Shown one piece after another: positions 52,100 through 63,056 of a DNA stretch of 64,000 bases. Location of the stretch: NCBI GenBank assembly GCA_963575745.1, contig CAUYUJ010017813.1:124001-188000 (forward strand), given 5' to 3'. The DNA comes from Prorocentrum cordatum. Lineage: Eukaryota; Sar; Dinophyceae; Prorocentrales; Prorocentraceae. How positions within the stretch are numbered: the stretch's first letter is position 1; each line of letters starts with the position of its first letter. The notes beneath the pieces are model-generated. The model was not told where the DNA came from and did no database searches. It saw only the letters and a list, made by a program, of their open reading frames with translations. The position numbers were made by a program, and so were the translations under genes.

Positions 52100-53280
52100 G
52101 CGATGCTCTGATTCGGGGACTCTGACGGACTGTTGCTGCTTGTGGACTCTTCGAGGGATGTCGAACGTCTGCGGAGGGGGACTCGAGAGGAGATGGTGGC
52201 AACGACAATGGCGAAGGTGCTGATGGTAAGAAGGTTGCTGATATGATGACAGGTAGAGGAAGAACAGGTGGCATGAGGGATGACCAGGAGCGACAATGAG
52301 GAGTAATGGAGAAGAGAACAGAGGGGATGAGGAAGAAACATGGAAGGCCCTGAGTCCAGGAGGATGGCGATGATGCGCGAGACGAATCACGGACGACCAT
52401 GCTGGGCGATGGTGATGAACGAGTGGGTGACAAAGCGGAAGATGATGGACGACGGAAGATGGAGGACGAAGAAGGAGGTGGAGGACAGAGACGTCCTCCT
52501 CCTGCGGCTTCGCTATGCATATGTTCTCCCAAAGGCCACCCGAATCCTCCAAGAAGCCCCAGCAGGAACCCTGCCGATTCTCGAACCTCCTCCGCTTCCT
52601 CCTTATCCTGCTGCCGTCGCTTTCCCCACCCTCCTACTCCTACTCTGCATTCTGCGCCTTCTCCTTCGTGTGAGCCCGAGTGGCGAGCATGCCAGGTTTG
52701 TACTCCACGAGTAGGGGATCGACTACAGAACTGATTTACCCCAACATTGACTTTCCCACCGAATCTAGAAACCAAGACGTATAATGCCCCGTGGATGTGC
52801 GCACATTCTATGTGTTTCGTGTGCACTCGGCAGGAAAAAAGCAATTCTTGAGTAAACTCATTCTGCAGCCGATCCCCTATTCGGATTCCTTCTGGGTCTG
52901 CCAGTGGCCCGTCAGGGTCAGGGGTGACGCATTGCAGTCATCGCTCAGACTTCAGTGCCAAACGAAGCAGACAGTCCTCGACCGCCAAACAGGTCCATCA
53001 CAGTAATATGATAAACTCAACCGATTAAACATGTAAAGATCACGAGCGGCATAACAAGTAGATACCCCATGGCCGGTAGCAATTGTACTTACACTTCGAT
53101 CGCATAATGTTTGAAATGATCTCCAAGCAATATAATCCCCGAGTCTCCGATGGGGGGAGGCGTGTCTAGCGAGCCGTATGCCCGAAGTTTGGGGTAACCC
53201 GCGCTTTCCTGCCATCATTGTTACGTACCCAAACACGTCTCAAACCGTCGCCCGTGACTGCAGCTCACACCTCCCGCCAT
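52100..53280. other. Spacer without recognised gene
   Basis: GA-rich from 52150 to 52480, then mixed. Frames on both strands lack domain motifs. The 52730-53220 interval is more AT-rich than its surroundings and holds no long frame. Confidence 0.4.
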
Positions 53281-53362
53281 CTCCACCCAGCCCTCGCGTC
53301 TCCAACATGTGCACCACTGGCTAGGGCTCCCGCCACCCCCTGACACTACGTCACGAAAGGGC

Positions 53363-54130
53363 GGGGGGAAACAGAACCAACGGCCCCATCTCCACACGCG
53401 ATTTACCCATCGGTCGGAAGAAGTAGGTAGAAACATGAAGTAGGAAGGCGTTGAAAGTAGATTGAGTTTCCACCCGCCTCCTGAAGAGGAGGGAAGAGGG
53501 ACAACCACTCGACTCTTGAAGTAGGAAGGCGCTGAAAGTAGATTAGAATCTGGGAATCCAAAAATACCTACTTTCAACGACCGATGGGTATCCGTTTGGA
53601 CCTGGGATCCCCCTGTAAGGGTCAGCCCGACGGGTAGCGGGAACGCCCGCCGGGGCTACGGCCACCGAGCTGCCGCAGGGAACGCCGAACAGGGCACGAA
53701 GGGGCCCGAAACCCGAACCGACGGCCCCGTCTCCACATTTTTGTCCGCCGGCGGCGAGGCAGAGGCAGTCCGCTCCAGAGCGTGGCTATCGGGCACTCCA
53801 CCTCCTTCTTCTCCTCCTCCTCCTCCTCCTCCTCCTCTTCTCCTCCTCCTCCTCCTCCTCCTCCTCCTCCTGCAGGCTGAGTGTGGCTATCCGGGGGGCA
53901 ACCTGAAGGCCAAGTGGCCGGCGTGCAGGAAGGGGGGGGAGAACGACGAGAGCGGCCGCGCGGAGGGAGGGGGAGGGGGAAAGCCACCCCGTCCCCACTC
54001 GCGTCTTTTTTCGTTTGGAGCTGGATCCCCATGCGAGGGCCCCGAAGCCCGACGGGTGGCGGGAACGCCCGCCAGGGCCACGGCCACAGTGCTACCACAA
54101 GAGCCGAGCAGGGCACGAGGGGGCCTGCCT
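53363..54130. repeat. Tandem duplication of about 350-420-bp units
   Basis: GAACC(A/G)ACGGCCCC(A/G)TCTCCACA occurs near 53368 and 53714; GTTTGGA(C/G)CTGG.ATCCCC near 53594 and 54012; CCCGACGGGT(A/G)GCGGGAACG near 53626 and 54048. A TCC array (53800-53872) lies in one unit and MITE family A copy 2 in another. Confidence 0.75.
53406..53588. mobile_element. MITE family A, copy 2, with TA target duplication
   Basis: The left end CCCATCGGTCGGAAGAAGTA(GGTA) is inverted at the right end as (TACC)TACTTTCAACGACCGATGGG. Both sides are flanked by TA. The related tandem unit at about 53985-54030 (CCCACTCGCGTC then GTTTGGAGCTGG) shows the site without it. Internally a block GAAGTAGGAAGGCG(T/C)TGAAA with AGTAGATT after it occurs twice. 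TA duplication and such ends fit a Tc1/mariner-type non-autonomous element. Confidence 0.8.
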
Positions 54131-54194
54131 GGCCGCGGCGGCCCTCGGTGAGGGGGCCCAGGGGCGCACCAATGAATACATACGCATCCCAGGA

Positions 54195-54525
54195 TTCCCA
54201 AATATGTCATGTGTTCTGGGTGTTCGTCTTCCACCCCCACTTCCTATGCTTTCCCACATTTGCCTGAGAATCGACGATTCATTTCGGGGAGACATAAGAC
54301 TCGGGTAAGGAGGACTCGGATTGGCCTGACGGGGCCATCACAAAAATGACGAGACCCAATCTGAAATTTGACGCGGGCTCCCGCTGCAAACATCCCACGA
54401 AAACTGGACCGTCAAAATCCAGGACGCGCTCGTCAAAAAACGTAGGCAAACCCGAGTTCCGGCTTACTCGAGTCTCACGTTTCCCCGATCATTGTGTCTG
54501 TGTGTTGTTCCCCTCCTGACTCTGC
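54195..54525. repeat. Dispersed repeat, copy interrupted by a 205-bp element
   Basis: Matches 42495-42612 on both sides of the insertion: CTTTCCCACATTTGCC before it and TTGTGTCTGTGTGTTGTTCC after it. Confidence 0.8.
54284..54488. mobile_element. MITE family B, 205 bp, with TCATT target duplication
   Basis: The left end TCGGGGAGACATAAGACTCG (54284) is inverted at the right end as CGAGTCTCACGTTTCCCCGA (to 54488); over 26 bases 22 pair. TCATT stands on both sides (54279-54283 and 54489-54493). The paralogous copy at 42495-42612 has GAATT once at this place and no insert. No coding sequence. Confidence 0.85.
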
Positions 54526-54710
54526 CACAAGCGAGGTCCCCGACCCAGATCCGAGGATCGGCCCACAGGTCAGAGGCCCTCCTGAACTCGACGTGGCACT
54601 TACGGCGCGACTGTTGAGACGGAGCCAAGGCGGGGACAACATCGGGCGAGGACAAATCGAGAATCTCTGAGATCCGGCAGCTGTGGAGGGTGTCTCGGGC
54701 GCCGTGGCCT

Positions 54711-54738
54711 TCTCAGAGCGTTCCGGAACGCTCTGAGA
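54711..54738. repeat. Perfect 28-bp palindrome
   Basis: TCTCAGAGCGTTCC followed by its exact reverse complement GGAACGCTCTGAGA, then a second partial palindrome GAGCGTTCCGGAAAGCTC. The core GAACGTTC-like inverted site resembles a dimeric binding site, but no adjacent gene supports a regulatory role. Confidence 0.9.
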
Positions 54739-54739
54739 G

Positions 54740-55150
54740 CGTTCCGGAAAGCTCTGGCACGGACGTATCCTCGTCTCAGCTCCTCATGAACTCAGTATGG
54801 CCCTTACGTCGCGACTGTGCTCGCAACACAGATCCCCGAAAATCCAAGCCGCTTCCCGGGGGCCGGCTTGGCGTCCCAGTTCGTCTTCTGACGGCCCCAG
54901 GGCCAGGTGAGGCCCCCACGAGGCCGAGCACTTCGAAACGTTCCGCCGTGTCGTTGTTCATGGCGAAAGGATCTGGGCTTCAGCGTCTGGGCTGCGCTGC
55001 GCGAGGTGCGCAGGGACCAGCCACCGTCCCCCCCCTCCCCGCCCGTTGCGCGGGTCGGAGGAGAGAGGGGGATGGCAGCGGGGGTCGTAACGAGCCAACT
55101 GTCAGCTCACGAAGATGGCTTGCCCGGCGCAAGCCAGGCGCTGGGAGGCG
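54740..55150. other. Spacer without recognised gene
   Basis: Plus-strand frames running from 54690 into the CATA array owe their length to the array. No domain is seen in the non-repetitive part. Confidence 0.35.
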
Positions 55151-55154
55151 CCAG

Positions 55155-56025
55155 CGCAAACATACATACATGCATACATACATACATACATACATGCATA
55201 CATGCATATATGCATCCATACATACATGCATACATGCATACATGCATACACTCATACATAAATACATCCATCCATCCATCCATCCATCCATCCATACATA
55301 CATACATACATACATACATACATACAAACACCCGTTCATGCATACACAGCTACCTATATACCCACCTACCTACCTGCATGCATGCATACACACATACACA
55401 CACATACACATACACACATACACACATACACATACACATACACATACATATACACATGCACATACACATACACATACACATACACATACACGTACACATA
55501 CACACATACACACATACACACATACATACATACGTACATGCATGCATACATACATACACGCATACATACATACATGCATGTATGCATACATACATACACG
55601 CATGCAATCATACATACAAAATGCATATCTATATACATGCATGCATGCATACATACATACGCACAAACGTACATACGTATGCATACATACAAACATGCAT
55701 ACATGCATATATATATATATATATACACACATTTATACATGCCGACCTACCTATCTATCTACCTACCACCAGACATACATTCACTCATAGTTGCATGCGC
55801 AATTACAAAACTATATAAGTACAATCATACATACAACATACACAAACATACACACGTTCGTATACACACATACGCACGTCCGTCCATACATGCGTGCATA
55901 CGTACATACATACATACATACATGCGCACATACCTACGTACGTACATACATGTATGCGTGCATGCGCGCATGTGCATCCATGAATGCATACACAAATATT
56001 GAAACACCCACACACACATATACAT
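55155..56025. repeat. (CATA)n / (CATACA)n array, about 870 bp
   Basis: CATA tetranucleotides with CATG, CATC, CACA and CATATACACA variants. The apparent proteins of alternating Ile-His-Thr-Tyr or Cys-Met-Tyr-Val are artefacts. Confidence 0.95.
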
Positions 56026-56099
56026 GTGTGGCATGTCTCCGGAAATCCCAGGCGACAGCGCACCCCACGCGTACTTGCGGAAGCTGATGCACCATGGGA

Positions 56100-56205
56100 A
56101 GGCGGAGGAGAAGGAGAAGGAGGAGGGGGGGAGGAGGAGGACAGGGAGGAGGAGGAGGAGGAGGAGGAGGAGGAGGAGGAGAAGGAGGAGGAGGAGGAGG
56201 AGAAA
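56100..56205. repeat. GGA array
   Basis: GGA units with AGG and GAA changes, next to the 3' side of LINE 4. Confidence 0.9.
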
Positions 56206-56509
56206 ACGCGGCGGCTACCGCGCGGGCGCGGCGGGCCCACGGCCTTCGCAGGCAAGCACGCGCGTCTGCAGCGCGGCCAGCCAGTCGGCGCCCGGCGGGC
56301 CCGACGACGGTCGCAGGGGAGCTGCCCTCGCCTCGCAGACGGCCCGCGCAGCGGCATCGGCCACTGCAGCGCGCCCCGCGGCCGCCGCGCGGGCCGCGGC
56401 GACGCGGCCCTTGGCTGCGGCGGCGGCGCCCGCGGCGCTGGGACAGCCGCGCGAAGCCCCGCCCGCGGGCGCCATGCGGCAGCGGAGCCGCGCACCGTGG
56501 CCCGCCTCA

Positions 56510-57078
56510 GGGCGCCGCCCGGGCCACCCAGGACGCGCTCGTGCTTTCTTCCTTGGCGGCGTAGGTGACCGCGCCCAAGACGGCGCGCTCGTGCGCCACG
56601 AGCTTCTCAACGCTGTTGAAGACCCTCGAAGCTGGACCGCACGGCGGCGGACAGCCAGCGGCATCCTTGGCAACGACGTCCGCAAAGGACTGGCCCTCCA
56701 AGCCACTGCTGTGACCGCACATCCGTCGGACCTCTGAGCCACGCCGATCAAGGACTGAGCGCCGTGAGCTGGCATCCAGGTAAGCCATGCCAGCAGCGAC
56801 AAAGGCTGATATGTCGCACCGACGAGAGTGGCCACGCGAGACCACAGCTGCGCAATCCTTTTTGTTGGTTTGGTGGCCTACGCCGTCCCCGCTTCTGCTA
56901 GGAGCGCCAGGTAGTCGGTGCGAATGATGGGCGGCACCACGGTGATGGAGAGTACGAGCATGACAGCCCAGAGCTCGGCGGCTGCCGCCTTGCGGACCCA
57001 GAGCGGAGCCACGGCGCAGACGTAGGCCACGAGGTCGGGAGCGGCAAAGAGGGGGGTGTCCAAGAGGGGGGGGTGCAA
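56510..57078 (-). pseudogene. RNase H domain of LINE 4, frameshifted
   Basis: A frame at 57078-56878 has AAAAELWAVMLVLSITVVPP and IIRTDYLALL, the Glu helix and Asp strand of a retroelement RNase H. A second frame (near 56780) has LAWLTWMPAHGAQSLIG, and a third QSFADVVAKDAAGCPPPCG with the last Asp, followed by a helical tail (RVFNSVEKLVAHERAVLG). The first Asp strand is not clearly seen. RNase H removes RNA from the cDNA hybrid. Three frames over 570 bases show decay. Confidence 0.55.
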
Positions 57079-57819
57079 ATCATGACCGGCGGGATGTGCG
57101 CGGCCCAGCGGGGGGGCCAGAGACGTAATGAAATAAGAAGGGGCGCCGTGAAATCTGGGGAAATATCATGGCCCCCGCCATGATATCCACCCCCCCCTAG
57201 TCATCACCCCCCTCTTTTCCGCTCCCGAAAACGCGCAGCGCTGGAGCTCCCACACCGGACCGACCTTCATGGAACCGTCGGTGAAGCAGCATCAATCGGC
57301 GGGTGACGTCCGCGAACCAGCGGGCGGCCAACTCTGCCTGCGGCGGACGGCGCGGTAGCCGAAGCGTCAGAAGCCCACGGGTTCGAGGAAACACGAGGCC
57401 GGCCTGCGGCACGGAGAGCAAATGCCAGTAGATCTCCGGCGGCTCAGGCTTCCCGTTCGGCGGCAGCGAGGCCTCGCAGACCCTGCGATGCATGTGAAGG
57501 TGCCCGGCCCGGCGCGACTCCGCAGAGCTGGCAGCCCTGGTCCGCGACGTCTGCGCCCCACAGCCTGGCCAGGCGCACCCCCCGCAGCAGCAGACAGCAA
57601 CTTTTTTGTCCCCCCCCCCCCCCTGCGCACTCCCCCTGACGCTATCCTCCGTGCAGTTCCCAGCGCAAGCACCCAGACAACAAAGCGTGGCTCGTTCCGG
57701 CGTTTTGCTCGTGGTGGCGTCTTGCTGGCAGCAGACAGCACCTGGGAGCGGCACGGCCCCGACCACTGCGGCGCCGTGCTGCGCGGGCGCCCACGGCCCT
57801 TGAGCAGGGCAGCGCGGGG

Positions 57820-58671
57820 GCCCCTTTGCGGCTCACGAGCACGGCGACCACGGCGGCATCCCTGCCGAGAGGCAGGTCGGGATCGCTGCTGCCGAAAGCC
57901 AGGAGCTCCTGCACCGCCCGCTGCGTGCGCCACCGGCCGACGGACCTGTGCACTGCAGAGGCCACCATCGTCGGGGACGTGAGGACGAAGTCGACGGGCT
58001 TCGCCGAGGTCGTCTGCGAAACGCCTCGGGGTGGGGCACGTCCACCCGAGGCGCCAGGCCGTGGACGCCCGCCACAGGGCCGGCCACGGCGGGCCACGGC
58101 GAGCGGCCTCTCGCCACGACACTTGCCAGGCGATCCCAGGACAGCTCGAAGCCGGCGTCCGGCCACTCTGCGGGTGCCAAGCCCTGCCAATACACCCAGC
58201 CCCAATGGCGCAGTGGTGCGGCATGCGCCGCGCGGGCGGGGATCCAAGCAAGCGCCCCCGACATCGAAGACGGCGAAACCAACGTCGACGTCATGGCTGG
58301 CGCCTGGCGGCAACACCGCCCTGAGTGCGGCGACTCGCACGCTGTAGGTGCGTGCCGGCTGCGCCGACGATGTCCACGCCGTACAGCATGCTGAGGCTGC
58401 CTGCCGCCTTCCCGCTTTGAGCGGCGTCGACACGCTGGCACCTGAGAGCGTGTGTCCTCGGGATGCGAGCTCTGAGCTCCTCTGGGCGGCTTCTCAACAC
58501 GCCCACCGTCCGTGCACGGCCGCCCGCGTAGAGGGCCCCCAGCAGCTCCACGCTGCGCCTCGGCACCCGCAACCGCCGCCTGGACGGGGGGGGGGCAGCC
58601 GAACCGCCAGCCGGGGCCTCGCCGCGACGGCAGACAGCTTCTGGGGCGAGGCCGCCACAGCGCATGCCCAA
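57820..58671 (-). pseudogene. LINE post-RT region, frameshifted
   Basis: Frame 58671-58291 has RRLRVPRRSVELLGALYAGG and GSLSMLYGVDIVGAAGTHLQ, like the segment after the polymerase in dinoflagellate LINEs. Other frames supply WPAVAGPVAGVHG (near 58080), AWRLGWTCPTPRRFADD (near 58040) and VDFVLTSPTMVASAVHRSVG (near 57980). Together they match the pattern GPV..-..GW..-..D..G-..LT..SP that I know from these tails. The function of the region is not established. The frames alternate within 100 bases, so it is dead. Confidence 0.45.
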
Positions 58672-58854
58672 GAGGGGTGCCCGGCGGCGGGGCCGACACC
58701 GCCTGCACGCAGCAGATGGTGTGAGTACCCCGCCCCGGTGCCCTCCCTCCCCCCTTCCGTTTCCCCCCTCCCCTCTCGGCCCGCTCCCTGCTCCTCCTTG
58801 ACCTCCTGCTCCTGCTCCCTCCCTTGTCCTGCCATGCTGGGCCCCTCCATTTTC

Positions 58855-59170
58855 CCCCTGCTCCTCCCCCTCCCCCTCCCCCTCCCCCTCCCCCTCCTCC
58901 TCCTCCTCCTCCTCCTCCTCCTCCTCCTCCTCCTCCTCCTCCTCCTCCTCCTCCTCCTCCTCTTCGGCGGGCCGTGGGGGCGCGTCGCGTGCTCCTCCTC
59001 TGCTCCTCCTTCTCCTTTGCGGCGTGAGACAGTTGATCCTCCCCCTCCTCCTCCTCCTCCTCCTCCTCCTCCTCCTCTCCTCCTCCTCCCCCTCCTCCTC
59101 CCCCCCTCCTCCTCCTCCTCCTCCTCCTCCTCCTCCTCCCCCCCTCTCCTCCTCCTCCTCTTCCTCCCCC
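58855..59170. repeat. CCCCT and TCC arrays
   Basis: TCCCCC units at 58860-58890, TCC to 58962, unique DNA, then TCC/CCCC units at 59036-59170. Frames of Pro, Leu, Gly or Arg runs are artefacts. Confidence 0.95.
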
Positions 59171-59294
59171 CCTCGACCTCATCCTCCACCCTCCCTTGCA
59201 GAGCCTCCCCCCTGTCGCGCTCCCAGACGTATCGGCACGGCGGCCTTGGCGCGTCACCTCTGTCGTCCTCACCGCTTACGGGCATCAAGCCTAA

Positions 59295-59960
59295 ACGTTG
59301 CAGCACCTTGAGAATTGGAGGCCGCGTCTTTTTCCAAAACATGAATCCCGCCTTGCCGACACGCGCGCTCGTCCAAACAACATGCAGCAGCTTGAAGGAT
59401 GGGTGGCGGGCCGTTTTCGAGATGCGGCCCTCGCCTATGCGCCGCGCGCGCTCGTCTAACAAACCTGCGACAGCTTCAGGGATGCAGGGGGTGGCTTCCA
59501 AACTGAGGCTCTCGCCTAAGCGCCGCCCGCAGTTTTTTTTTATTTTAAAAAAGCAGCAATTTACCAGATGGGCGGCGCTTCCTCTGCAGCGTGCGGCTCT
59601 CGCCCTGACGCCGCACATGCTCATCTCAAGCTTGTGCAACAGCTTCCTGGATGGACGGGGTCGTTTTCGAAGTGTGGACCCTGCCTCGCCGCGCAGCCTC
59701 GTGCTATAATTGGATCACGGCTTCAGGCATGGACGGGAACACGTTTCAAAGTGTGGCTCTCGCCTTGGCTCTGCGCACGCTCACCTTCAACGCGCGCAGT
59801 CGCTTCACGGACGGCGGGCAATTCACTTTCCAAGTGGGGCTCCCGCCTCAGCGCAGCGCCACGTTCGTCCCAAACTCACCCAGCAGCTTCAAAAGAGTGA
59901 GCGCTGGTGGCTTTCAGGGCGAGGCTCTCTCCGTAGCGCCACGGGCACTCTCTGTCTAGA
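59295..59960. repeat. 84-bp degenerate minisatellite, eight units
   Basis: A pattern of CAGCTTCAGGGATGGACGGG, then CGTTTTC(G/C)AA and TGTGGCTCTCGCCT..GC, starts near 59303, 59388, 59472, 59556, 59639, 59722, 59808 and 59888, an average of 84 bases. Because 84 is a multiple of three, one open frame spans several units; it is not evidence of a gene. Single diverged units recur at 60415-60480. Confidence 0.85.
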
Positions 59961-59983
59961 CGAGAAGGAAACAGCACAAACTA

Positions 59984-60089
59984 ACTTTTGGCGCTCCTCG
60001 CGGATTTCCTGGATCTGCGCTGGAATCCCCTCCCTGGCGCGAGGGGGCCCCGGCGCGGATCCAAGAAATCCCCGCGGAGCGCCAAAAGT
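59984..60089. mobile_element. 106-bp fold-back element with 40-bp arms
   Basis: ACTTTTGGCGCTCCTCGCGG at 59984 is inverted at the other end as CCGCGGAGCGCCAAAAGT (to 60089); the arms of about 40 bases pair with five to six mismatches, around a 26-base loop. No coding sequence. Confidence 0.85.
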
Positions 60090-60277
60090 CTATGCCTATG
60101 GCATTCCTTCTTCGATTTTTGGTTGGGGGGCGGAGGACAGCTCTTTTTCGTACTGGGGCTCTCGCTTGGGTCGATGATCCTCAGAACGTGTGTTAGCCCC
60201 AACGTCTGTTTGTCCATCCAGGCCCTGCGATACGACGCAGGCGATGTAATGTTCTACTGGTTGGGCTGAAGGGGGTA

Positions 60278-60283
60278 ACACAC

Positions 60284-60332
<49 letters not shown>
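60278..60332. repeat. (CA)n microsatellite
   Basis: About 27 CA units with one CG. Confidence 0.95.
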
Positions 60333-60337
<5 letters not shown>

Positions 60338-60920
60338 GGCTAACACACTCGTCCCGAAAACCATCGACTGGGACTTCGTTGGCCTGCATGACCCGGAACC
60401 TCCACACATGCAGTGCTGCACGGATCCTGGGGGAGGCGTGTTTTTCAAAACCGAGCTCTCGCCCGACGTTTCCTCGAAGGTCATGGCCACTGCGCGCACT
60501 TTGCACAGCGTTTGCACGGATGCGGGGCGATCCTGATTCAAGAGGGAGATTTCGCTGCACACCCCGTCGAACAACATGACCACACGCTTCCGCAGTTCTG
60601 ATGATGCGCCAGACACTGCAAACCAGCTATTTTTTCTCAGAGCGGGGCAGTCGCCACAGTGGCAGGCCCACCTGTGCTGGTTTTCCAAAAGGGTTTGGCG
60701 CGGTTCTTAAGGTGAATTGGGAAAACCTGTAAGAGCATCCGGGGAGGGGGCTCGAGACAGGAGGGTCGCATTGCAGCATCGCAAATAATCTTCGGTTTAC
60801 TCCGGTGCCCCTTCTCCTTGCCGTCCTCCCTCCTACCTCTTTTCCTCCTCCTCCTGAACCTCTTCCTCCTCCTCCCTGCTCCTTCTCCGCCCATCTCCCC
60901 GTTCTCCTGCTCGTCCTCCT
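60333..60920. other. Spacer with diverged minisatellite units
   Basis: One or two diverged units of the 84-bp minisatellite (GGGGGAGGCGTGTTTTTCAA, AGCTCTCGCC) and otherwise no recognised gene. Confidence 0.45.
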
Positions 60921-60924
60921 CCGC

Positions 60925-61160
60925 CTCCTTTCTTACTCGTCTTCCTCATCCTCCTCCTCCTCCTCCTCCTCCTGCTCCTCCTCCTCCTCCCCTCCTCCCC
61001 TTCTTCTCTCCTCTCCTCCTCCTCCCTCCTCCTCCTCCTCCCCTCCCCCTCCCCCTCCGTTCTTACTCGTCTTCTTCCTCCTCCTCCTCCTCCTCCTCCT
61101 CCTCCTCCTCCTCCTCCTCCTCCTCCTCCTCCTCCTCCCTCCCCCTCCTCCTCCTCCCCC
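60925..61160. repeat. TCC array
   Basis: TCC units with CCCC, CTGC and TTC changes; densest at 61078-61138. Confidence 0.95.
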
Positions 61161-61645
61161 TCACTTCGGGATCCTCGCTCGCGCGCCCTGCCCAAGTCGG
61201 CCCCCCCGCAATCAGCCGTCCTGCGGCGGGTGCGCGGCGGCTCTCCGACTCGCAGCCCGGCGCGCCGCCGTCCTGAGAAGCCAGGGGCGGCGAGCGAAAA
61301 GAGGGATCAGCCAGGGAGGAGGAGGATGATAACGAGGAGGAGGAGGAGGAGGAGGAGGAGGAGGAGGAGGAGGAGGAGGATAACGAGGAGGAGGAGGAGG
61401 AGGAGGAGGAGGAGGAGGAGGAGGGAGATAGGTACCCCAGGTGCTGATGTACATGTCCAGTGAGCAGGCACAACTAGGCGAAGACGGCACATCCATAAAT
61501 CCATGACAGGCTTTCGACTCACAATTGGACTAAAGAACCAATGAAGTTGTTCCCAAGTCTGTACCCGACACACACACACACATATATATACCTATACGAC
61601 CACCCTTCGGGTGATAAGGAGGTTCGGGGGGGGGGAGGAACCAAC
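61160..61645. repeat. GC-rich spacer, GGA array and CA array
   Basis: GC-rich unique DNA to 61315, GGA arrays with GATAAC breaks at 61316-61425, unique DNA, and CACACA/TATATA at 61568-61592. Confidence 0.8.
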
Positions 61646-61870
61646 GTCTCACTCGATCGGTCTCACTATCGATCTCACTATCGATCTCAGTATCGGTCTC
61701 GCTCGATCGATCTCCCTCGATCGTTCTCACAATCGATGTCACTCGATATATCTCACAATTGATCTGACTATCGATCTCACAAACGATCTCACAATCGATC
61801 TCACAATCGAAATCACATTCGGTCTCACTATCGATCTCACTATCGATATCACAACCGCTCTCACAATCAA
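61646..61870. repeat. TCTCACTATCGA minisatellite
   Basis: About eighteen 12-base units such as TCTCACTATCGA, TCTCACAATCGA and TCTCGCTCGATCGA. Confidence 0.9.
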
Positions 61871-62149
61871 CGTCATCATCATCAACAACAACAACATCAT
61901 CATCAACATCATCATCACCAACATCATCATAATCGGAACACCGTCCCCATCATCAACACCAACATCATCATCATCACGGGCATCAACATCATCGGGACAC
62001 CACCATCGTCATCATCATCAGCACCATCATCACAATCATCATCATCATCAACATCATCATCATCAGCAGCATCGGGACACAGTCATCGTCATCATCATCA
62101 TCATCAGCAGCAGCATCATCATCGGGACACCATCATCATCACCATCGTT

Positions 62150-62198
<49 letters not shown>

Positions 62199-62652
62199 GC
62201 ATCATCATCATCATCGGGACACCATCATCATCATCATCTCATCCTCATCATCGACATCATCAGCATCAGCATCATCAACATCATCATCAGCATCATCATC
62301 GTCATCATCGGGGCACCATCATCATCATTACCAACATCAGCATCAACATCCTCATCATCATCATCACCATCGGGACGCCATCATCATCAACATCATCATC
62401 ACCATCGGAATAATTATCATCATCGGGACGCCATAATCATCATCAACCTCATCATCATCAACATCATCATCATCATCGGACACAATCATAATCAGCATCA
62501 TCAACATCAACATCATCATACTCATCATCACCGGGACACCATCATTGTCATCATCAAGATAATCAACAAAATCATCATGATCATCATCCTCATCATCGGG
62601 ACACCATCACCATCATCATCATCATCATCGTCATCATCATCATCGACATCAG

Positions 62653-62689
<37 letters not shown>

Positions 62690-62811
62690 GGGACACCATC
62701 ATCATCATATCATCACCATCATCATCATCGTCCTCATCATCATCAGCATCATCATCAGCATCACCATCCTCATCATCATCGTCATCATCATCATCAGCAG
62801 CATGATCATCC

Positions 62812-62842
<31 letters not shown>

Positions 62843-62898
62843 CATCACCATCATCATCATCATCATCTTCTCGTCATCACCATCATCACCATCATCAC

Positions 62899-62957
<59 letters not shown>
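61870..62957. repeat. (ATC)n array with interspersed CGGGACACC
   Basis: More than a kilobase of ATC/CAT trinucleotides with ACC, AAC, GTC changes. About ten times the sequence TCGGGACACC(A/G) interrupts it. Confidence 0.95.
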
Positions 62958-62959
<2 letters not shown>

Positions 62960-63056
62960 GCGGGACACCGCGGGACACCGGCGGGACACCGCGGGGCACC
63001 GCGGGACACCGCGGGACACCGCGGGACACCGGCGGGACACCGCGGGCCACCGGCCG
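62957..63056. repeat. CGCGGGACACC minisatellite
   Basis: Eight to nine units of CGCGGGACACC or CGGCGGGACACC immediately after the ATC array, sharing GGGACACC with the interruptions in it. Confidence 0.9.

Larger units (their letters stand above)
56510..58671 (-). mobile_element. C-terminal part of a decayed LINE 4 with RNase H
   Basis: Minus-strand fragments in order: a post-RT region (58671-57820), a poorly preserved region (57766-57200) and an RNase H (57078-56510). The RT and endonuclease are not visible upstream, where TCC arrays start at 59170-58855. The element is therefore truncated at its 5' side or cut by the arrays. Frames shift at least five times. Confidence 0.55.

Noticed and set aside
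55160-56010. Long plus-strand frames of His-Thr-Tyr-Ile repeats
   Set aside because: They are produced by the CATA array, with no non-repetitive protein attached.
58490-59710. Open frames of 450 and 381 codons on opposite strands
   Set aside because: Their length comes from TCC arrays and the 84-bp minisatellite; only the minus-strand part below 58671 shows a LINE-like pattern, in other frames.
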